Assembly (NCBI GenBank): GCA_039090855.1
Contig: CM077023.1
Location: 80,947,127-81,011,126 of the forward strand
Direction of reading: 5' to 3'
DNA: 64,000 bases
From: Macrothele yani
Lineage: Eukaryota > Arthropoda > Arachnida > Araneae > Macrothelidae
Under the pieces are notes generated by a model. It saw nothing but the letters and a program-made list of their open reading frames with translations, was not told the DNA's origin and did no database searches. Below, in pieces: positions 56,771 through 64,000 of this stretch (positions are counted from its first letter, which is position 1; each line of letters begins with the position of its first letter). The translations under genes and the position numbers were made by a program.

Positions 56771-59700
56771 TTGGCCGGTTCGCGAAGAAATCAAACCGTC
56801 TTAAAAGCAATAATTTTTTACTTAGGTACTTAAATCATTTCCAAATGCCCTAATTAACTGCACTTATTTCTCCTCGAGCAACTTAAACTGAAAGTTAATG
56901 GTCCATTTCATTTTTATAATTAGCGATTATAGTGATATATGACGAAACATGAAAACTCGATACGTGAGGATTTATAGACAATCGCTATCGACAGGCAGCA
57001 ACTTTTAATGTTTTTTTAATGAACGGTAATTTCCTAGGAAATTAATTTTGCAGCGCAATATTTCTTTTCGGAAGTAATTTCTATAATACGATCTCTGTAC
57101 CAATTTCATTCAAAATTTAACTTATCAAGATTTCTTGACAGCAGGAGCTAATAGCTTTCAACTTATTTATTCACGTTTAACAGTTTTAACGGCTTGCGAA
57201 GTAAGTGGACTTTGTTCCTCTTCATAAGCTTACATAAAGTGATAATTTTATAATTTATTTAACCTCAAGTGATACAGCAACACAAGAATTTTGAACATTT
57301 CACGGATGAAAATACCGTTGAAATACCACGAAAATACTGAGTCATCAAAATTTTTTAAAATATTGAAAAGCGAAAAGAAATATTTTCGGGGAATATTTCC
57401 CCATTGCATGCCATGTCAATTAGGCATTTAAATGTTAACAAGTACTGAAACTTTTGAAGAAAGTCAGTGAGTTGGCTTTATTGATCTGATCAGTACTTTA
57501 GCTTTATTATGTTATACTGTCTACTATGATATTTGTAGAGTGATTTTATATAAATTATCACATTTAAGAATTTTTATTTTCTTGACGGTGTTAAGGTGGT
57601 CTCCTATTTAAAAATGATAACGTCGAACAATGTTTTCGTGACATTTTCAGACGGCAATAATTTTCTGTCATAAAACTGACTGAAATTCTCATGATAAAGT
57701 TTTGATTTTGAACGGCACAATTTACATTATTAAACATATGCTGTTTCGATTAATGGCTATTTTTCCTAATACGAATTGTAAGAACGAGAATCTTACTTCA
57801 GTCGAAGAAATTGATACCAGTTTTGTGCTAGTGTAAGGTTTGGGTTAATTTCTCCAACTTGACGTTTTTATCCAAAATTGATGAAACAAAAACATTTTGC
57901 CAAAAAAAGAAAGAGAAAAGGGAACACATTTAAATTCTAATTAAAGATCAAGTTCGGAATACCAATATATACAGAAAAATCAATGAAACAATATTTGAAA
58001 TCAGGACTAGAGTGGTGCGAATTTTATATTTTATCACTGAAGAGTAAGAGGAAAACAAATTTAATTAGCAATATTATTAGAAAGGTTAGATATCTTTGCT
58101 GCAGCTTATCGGAGGTCTCATTTTACTATGGAAATCATTCAGTCATCTTTAACTTAATTATTCAAGTAAATTGGAAGAGTCTTAAGTCCGCAGAGGACAA
58201 AAAGAATTAAAATAACGTTTATATTTCAGTTCTTTTCCCAGCTTCGAAATAAATTCTTGATGTAATGATAAGCCGTCTAGAAACTACGAAACCCTCTAAA
58301 TGGAAATAAAAAAACTCCTTCAAACTTTAATTTCTGGAGAAATCATTGAATGCAATTACAAGGAAGAAAATTATCGTCCCAGTACTACTGTGTTTATTTT
58401 ATCTTCATGGTTCACAGATATGTGAATTCATTCTATTTAAATAATTCTTGTGATAAATAAAATCATTCAATGATCAGAAGAAAGATCACTGCTTGGAGGA
58501 AGTTTCCATTTCTTTAAAACATTCAATTTCAAATGCAATTTCAATTTTGTAATTTGTACCGTAGCTCAACTTCCGTAATTTGATATTTTGAGCTCATTAA
58601 TGATTCACCGAGAACTCCGACGTCGTTGTGAGAAGTTTAAAAGTTAGAAGCTTTCATATTTCATTAGATAAGATTTAATTCGCAAGAAAAAGTGAAAGCA
58701 TCCTGATGATTTTTTCATCGTAGCTCTAAGAAGTGATATATTTAAGTAAGAAATGTTGCAATGGCAAATGACACAGAAATCTCTTTATGGACTGTTTAAT
58801 ATTAAGGAATCAAAAGAGAAAATCTGTGATAAGCTTAAAAGAACCCAAACAAACCTAAAATTCAGAAAACATTTCTTAGGCATGATTTAAAAGTGTCAGA
58901 TACCTTTTTAGGATTATGTTTTCACTAATAAACTGAATTTTATTGAAGCAATAGAGCATCATTAGATAACTGTGCAACTTAATGAAACTCAAATCATCAC
59001 TAAAATTGGTAAATTAGCTAAAACTATGACGTGAAATTTAAAACATTGTGCAAAAACTCTTATTACAGCCCCCCCCAAACCCCCAGCTTATTTTGCTATT
59101 AAATTATAAACTAGTATAGTACTGAATCTCGATAACAATTTCAGCACCACGAATGAAAGAACAGGTTGCATTACACAAAATTTCAGTTAGTGTTTTGTTT
59201 TAAAATTAGCAAATGTATCATGCAATCTTCTTGGCTCTTCAAATGAATAAAAAGACCGGAGGAAAAGGTTTGAACATGCTGCTTCAATGATATGAAGTCG
59301 ATGTTTTTGGAAGAAAGTCACTTTAAGATTCGGAAATAATCATTTCATTCCGATTCTTAGATATTCTTAAAATGTGTTTTATTTCAAGCGTATCTATCAA
59401 ACGAATAAAATGCTACATGATTTATGAAAACAATTTGAAGATGATTTAGAAATATGAGCAACCCAACCCGTCTTCTGTTTTCCACAAATGTTGGGAGTAA
59501 GCTACGCACTTAAAGTCGTTATTCACTTCACCAGCAGCCAGTTTTTAACATATCTATATGATTCACCAGTTTTATTAGACGTTAAAAAAAAACACTCTGA
59601 CGGCAGGCGAGAATTTAATCACAAAGCATATTAATCGTACTCCAGTTGAAGGGTCTCAGAAAAAGCTGATAGCTCAAAGGATTTTTGATTAAATTTTGAC

Positions 59701-61155
59701 ATAACGTTAGTATGGGTGACATCCTTTAACGCTTGTGTTGTTCGTAGTTATGTGCTCTTGCTCATCATTTCATCTGTGTGATTTCAAGTATGTCCGTATG
59801 GATCGAACAGCATTTAGGCATTTTAAGTGTGAGTCAGGAAGACTGAATATTGTTTCTTTTCTTTTACTTTTTTTTCCTTTCCGCAGTTTAATGATGGTTT
59901 TTCAACGGACAACATACTTCATGCATTTCATTTAGTTTCACTGTAACGATGCCACAGCACTATTCAGTTTAATGCGGCTTAGAAAGCTAGGGAATGCTGC
60001 AATAAATAACAGATTTCAGTTTTCAATTATTCCGGCTGATCATTTAAGATCCCTTGCTTTAAGACCTGTGGTAAATTCCATGCACACAGGATCGATAATC
60101 TCAGTGGGTCAATAAATCAGCATTTAAATTATATACATCATACTGCAAAAAATACTTAGTGAATCTGAATTTAAATGAATTGTATTGGTACGTGAATGAG
60201 ATTTATGGTACGGATTTCTTTGCTTTTGTTCAACCAAGGACGAGGAAACGAAAGTACAAATAAATTTAGGAAGATGATTCTTACGCTGCCTTGAACGAAA
60301 CGCCCTATAAAATTCTTAACGAATGCGTCGTTTTCCTCCATAGATGTAAATCTCAGACAACGATTGGGAATAAGTCCTGAGATTACAGGACGACGAAACT
60401 GATTTTCATTTAAGATATTGATAACATAATAGGAAAGCTTGCGGAAGCTGTAAAGGATAGAGATTCTCAGTCTTTTGGCAACTTGCTTTACTGACGAGCA
60501 CTGATATTCATTCTACCCAAAATAGCATAAATCGAAATTTATGATTGAGCACTCTTTATCTGAAATTTATAAAGCCGTTGATCAATAGTATGGCTCATCT
60601 TAAAACCGTCTAATATGTGCAGTATGCCACTGAATAGAAATATTTGGACTACAGAATTTTTTTACATACATGCAGATTGATATACTGAAGTAGTAGGCTG
60701 AGGATTCTCCCGCTTTCCCCTAAAAAGTTCTTCTTGTAAGCAAATGGTAGCATTTTTGGGCATTTTCTTATTAATTAGAAACACACAAGCTTAGTTTATT
60801 CGCTCTCCCAAATCATTTTCTGGGTGTACCCTATGGAACTTATTTTGGGTGATGTAAACACTGATAAAGTCAGGTACACCTAGGTACCATTCAACCTCCA
60901 CCATCATCGCCGAACCTATTCATGGATATACCTACGTCGTTCACATTTTAAAAGGCTTTTACGGAGTTTAAATAATTTTAATATTTTTTAGCGTTTTAAT
61001 ACATATAATTTATTACCTACGTCTCTTGAATAAATTTCAGTTGACAATATTCCCTACATAATCTTTCGTTGTCTTTCTTTTCGCAGCATTGGCGTGTTTC
61101 GGATGATTCATGCGGTAATCAATTTCCAGTTAATGTAGGTTGGTTGAAATGATTT

Positions 61156-61365
61156 CGCCGCGCTTGTGGCCAAGCGGTCTGAGGTTCTGGATTCTGACCA
61201 ATCGTCAGAGGTAGGCTCGGGTTCGAGTCCGGCATTGGGTATTGTGTTTGTCTTACAGTGTTGGTTCTCTCCCCGCCCTGGAACCAGTAACCCCGAATCA
61301 GGGGCGGGCGGCTGCTAATCGTCCTCAGTTGCTTATGGTGATGGTTAAAACTCAAAAAAAAATTA
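61156..61365 (+). repeat. tRNA-derived SINE copy in Ubx intron
   Basis: CGCGCTTGTGGCCAAGCGG head, box B GGTTCGAGTCC, TTGTGTTTGTCTTACAG, CCTGGAACCAGTAACC and an A tail. Moderately diverged, sense to Ubx. Confidence 0.8.
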
Positions 61366-61567
61366 TTTTCCCTCCACTTCAGATAACCTAGTTACATTTT
61401 TGCATATGATAGTACATTTTATGTCCTTTGTGCTCTTGCGTACTCAAAAAAGAAGGACCAGATTCTTTTCTTATTATCGTGCCATAAATTTGAGAGGAGG
61501 GGATGAAACAGTTCCATCTTTGGTCTCTACGCCAATATTGCATTTCTAGTAAAATGATTTTGCACAG

Positions 61568-61775
61568 GCAGTTCTTGTGGCTGAGTTGTCGGAGTCGGTA
61601 GTTCCTTGCAAATCGCCCGCAATAGGTCCCGACCCGAATACTAGATGCGGTATGAGTACTATGTTTATCTTACGGCCCTAGATCTAATCCTTCCCCAAAA
61701 CCAGCGTCTCTAAATTAGGGACGGGTGACACCTTATAGCCTTAGATACGCTCAACGGGTATTTAAACCCCAAAAT
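61568..61775 (+). repeat. tRNA-derived SINE copy in Ubx intron, old
   Basis: Box B is degraded (CCGACCCGAATAC), but the body TCTAAATTAGGGACGGGTGA and CCTTATAGCC are clear. No A-rich tail remains. Sense to Ubx. Confidence 0.75.
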
Positions 61776-63810
61776 GAGACGTGGCACATCTCTATGATTT
61801 CACATTATTGTATTTCATTTCAAACAGTTTTCAACCTCCCGAGTTAAAGCTTTCCTTGAAGTACCACTGTCCATCTAATGAGTAGGACCAATGTAAACTT
61901 CAAACTTCTTTACGGCATGCTGAAAAGAGCTCCTTATTTGCAGGCTCACGTTCTCTATTTCTCTTAATACATTTCTCTTCAAATCTCTACATTTTTACAA
62001 GATTTCAATTTCACGATAGTTACGCTACAAAACTACCAGAATTTTCCCACTAAATATAGTTACCCAAAATACAACACAAGCGCAATGACTGTAAGAACAT
62101 CGTTTTTAAATCGTTCATATAACCAGCATATGCTGAACTTTGACAGTTCCTCTCACCGTGCGGTATTTCTATACGTAGAAATATTCAATCACTAAAGTCA
62201 GAGCAAACTGATTGTAAGTAATTTCGGATTTTGAAACGTGAAATAATTCAATTCTTTCTTGAGAGAAAATAGCGAAATAACATAATAAAATGTAATCTAG
62301 AAGATACTAATTCCTGAACGACTTGCGTTTCACCCCCTGAGATAAAATATGGAATGGGGAAACAAAAAGACTTATGCAGAAAGAAGCTTAACATCTTGAA
62401 TCTATGTTTCGAAGAATTAAATATTATCCTTGCAAATTCTGAATGATAAAAAGTTAAGAAACAAAGCGGTAGGCTCAGTCGAAGCTGATGTTGTTTCTAC
62501 GAATATACGGAATGGTAAAATTAATATCTACGTATTCTGCCAAATTTGAGAAACTATCTATAATGTTCTTTACCAATCAGCCGCCTTTAAAAATTCGAAT
62601 CAAACATGTTTCAAATTGGTGCTACGCAAAAAAAAAAAAAAAATAAAAGCCTTCAAATATAAAGTAATTACTTTGTTAACAAAAAAAAAGGGGGGCGGGT
62701 GCGAGAAGTGAAAGATGCTCTTGGTTTATTAAAGATAGAATTGAAGCGATTGGCCTTTGAAACTCTTCAATGAAAAAATTCTGAAATGTAAGACATGGAA
62801 GTTTGGGCACCGTTTTAAGAGTTATAACGATACGGGATCAATGTCATTGCCCCAAAACTGTCAGATGCTTTCAAAGTAAAGAAATACACATATTAGCCTG
62901 CCTTAAATGCATACACAAATTCAGTGAAGTAGAAGATATGTGAGTTATTAGAACCATTTATATTAGTCTTCCTTAAATACGTCCGCAAATTCAGTAAGAC
63001 AGAAGACGTATGGGTTTTCCCCCTTAAGCCATGTTTTTATGAATTTATCACAAATAACTGCGGGCTAGCACTCAACCTAGCAGAATATGTAAAGCAACTT
63101 TGTGGTTGGTAACAGCCACATATCTCCTTTTTGGCTTGAAGCATTTTCTTCATAAATAACATTTTGATAATTTATCTCTAATAACATCACTAAACGTGTG
63201 GCTTTAAATATGATTTTCTGCCTTGCAGAACTATAATTTATTACATGTTTGTACTTGTTGTTATTTCTTACGCGAATGTTTTTCTAAGGTTTTGATTTTG
63301 CTACCTCACAAACTGAATATGAACAGATCATCATATTTCTAGAGCACTGTTAGATTCGTAATTATGATACTGAATTACTAACATGCTGTTCAAAGCTTAA
63401 TACTTAGATATTTTAACGATAAAACAATATGCATCTTCAGAATTTTCACATATGCGCCTAAAAATAAGGTGTAATGCCGCCAATAACTGATTAGAAAAAA
63501 GAAAAATACAATGAACACATTTATCAAGTCAATAATTATATATTCTTTAAAGCAAATATACTCTCGTATGATAAACAATATGACATGACGTTGACTCTTT
63601 CTCTGATGGTCCTGTGTCTGGTGCTCTTTCGCCAAACATGGCCCTTGCGCCATACAAAATCAACCAACCATAACGTTGAATAACACATATTATTTTTTGC
63701 ACTTGCAGAGTGATAGCCCTTTGTAATTTATTTCAAAGCCTAGTTCATTATACATTGATTTAAAATCCCGTGTTTTTCTGGCTGTCACAACAACAAATTC
63801 CTTTACTACC

Positions 63811-63900
63811 TTGTAAATTATTGCCGCCCCTAGCTACTCTTTGTAAATTATTGCCGCCCCTAGCTACTCTGTGTAAATTATTGCCGCCCCTAGCTAGTTG
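63811..63900 (+). repeat. 30-bp minisatellite, three copies
   Basis: Three consecutive 30-bp units starting 63811, 63841 and 63871 share TGTAAATTATTGCCGCCCCT followed by AGCTA, with only a few changes. Each unit carries one CCGCCCC (GC-box-like). On the minus strand it would read as a VARGGNNLQ repeat, but no gene context supports coding. Confidence 0.95.
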
Positions 63901-64000
63901 CAATGCGCAGTATTGTTTGACCAAATAACTCTTCCAAAAAACTGCGGTTCCCAAATGCCATAGAAACTGATAAGAATAATGTTCGTATAATATATTAAAA

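Larger units (their letters stand above)
56288..64000 (+). other. Ubx intron 1 (5' part)
   Basis: No splice-acceptor-linked homeodomain coding sequence follows, so the intron exceeds 7.7 kb, in keeping with the long introns of arthropod Ubx. It is mostly AT-rich without ORFs. Recognisable features are a GC-richer first ~480 bp, two old sense SINEs at 61.2 and 61.6 kb, A runs near 62628-62643 and 62681-62689, and a minisatellite at 63811-63900. Confidence 0.8.

Noticed and set aside
63760..63954. Protein with VARGGNNLQ repeats on the minus strand
   Set aside because: The repeat is a 30-bp minisatellite, divisible by three and therefore open by construction; no flanking coding evidence.
1..64000. 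CRISPR arrays, bacterial operons, rRNA genes, endogenous viral genes
   Set aside because: No direct-repeat/spacer arrays, no operonic ORFs, no rRNA-like sequence and no recognisable viral protein; the window is eukaryotic nuclear DNA.

Overview
This is a 64 kb piece of AT-rich animal nuclear DNA containing one recognisable host gene: the first coding exon of the Hox gene Ultrabithorax (Ubx), on the + strand at about 55.77-56.28 kb. The exon carries the N-terminal MNSYFEQ...GFY signature and the Hox hexapeptide context YPWMAIAG, followed by splice donors and an intron that runs off the right edge. The homeodomain exon is not in the window. The Ubx exon, the low gene density and the load of Tc1-like, RTE and tRNA-SINE elements point to an arthropod. 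My best guess is an arachnid such as a spider, but that is an inference.

Layout. From 1 to about 48 kb the DNA is dense in transposable elements and has no host gene I can defend. It holds about 17 copies of one tRNA-derived SINE family (three with perfect target-site duplications), seven Tc1/mariner-like elements or fragments with decayed transposases, a hAT-type MITE with 8-bp duplications, and smaller MITEs. It also holds a 5'-truncated RTE-like LINE whose 907-codon ORF is still open (27.7-30.5 kb), an ~860-bp near-perfect inverted repeat beside that LINE (25.8-27.7 kb), and two composite elements built from a GTCC/GTCT microsatellite plus tandem core repeats (8.5-10.3 kb and 40.2-41.7 kb). 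By fly gene order this left side would be the Ubx-abd-A interval (bxd-like), which is an inference. From 48 to 55.5 kb there is quiet AT-rich DNA with one SINE. Then come a 5' UTR-like stretch with a 48-codon upstream ORF, the Ubx exon, a GC-richer start of intron 1, and AT-rich intron with two old sense SINEs and a 3 x 30 bp minisatellite near the right end.

Most notable: the 8.5-10.3 kb element is a higher-order tandem array (three ~455-bp units, each of three ~150-bp monomers) in which every monomer carries a same-orientation motif close to the CTCF core, two of them exactly CCACCAGGGGGCG. It lies about 46 kb upstream of a Hox promoter. Also notable are two same-phase splice donors 6 bp apart at the end of Ubx exon 1, the large palindrome against the LINE, a local duplication of a hAT end into a Tc1 element, and a tRNA-like sequence flanked by foldback arms.

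All calls come from reading the sequence; family names rest on motif recognition, not database search. Boundaries of decayed repeats are approximate.
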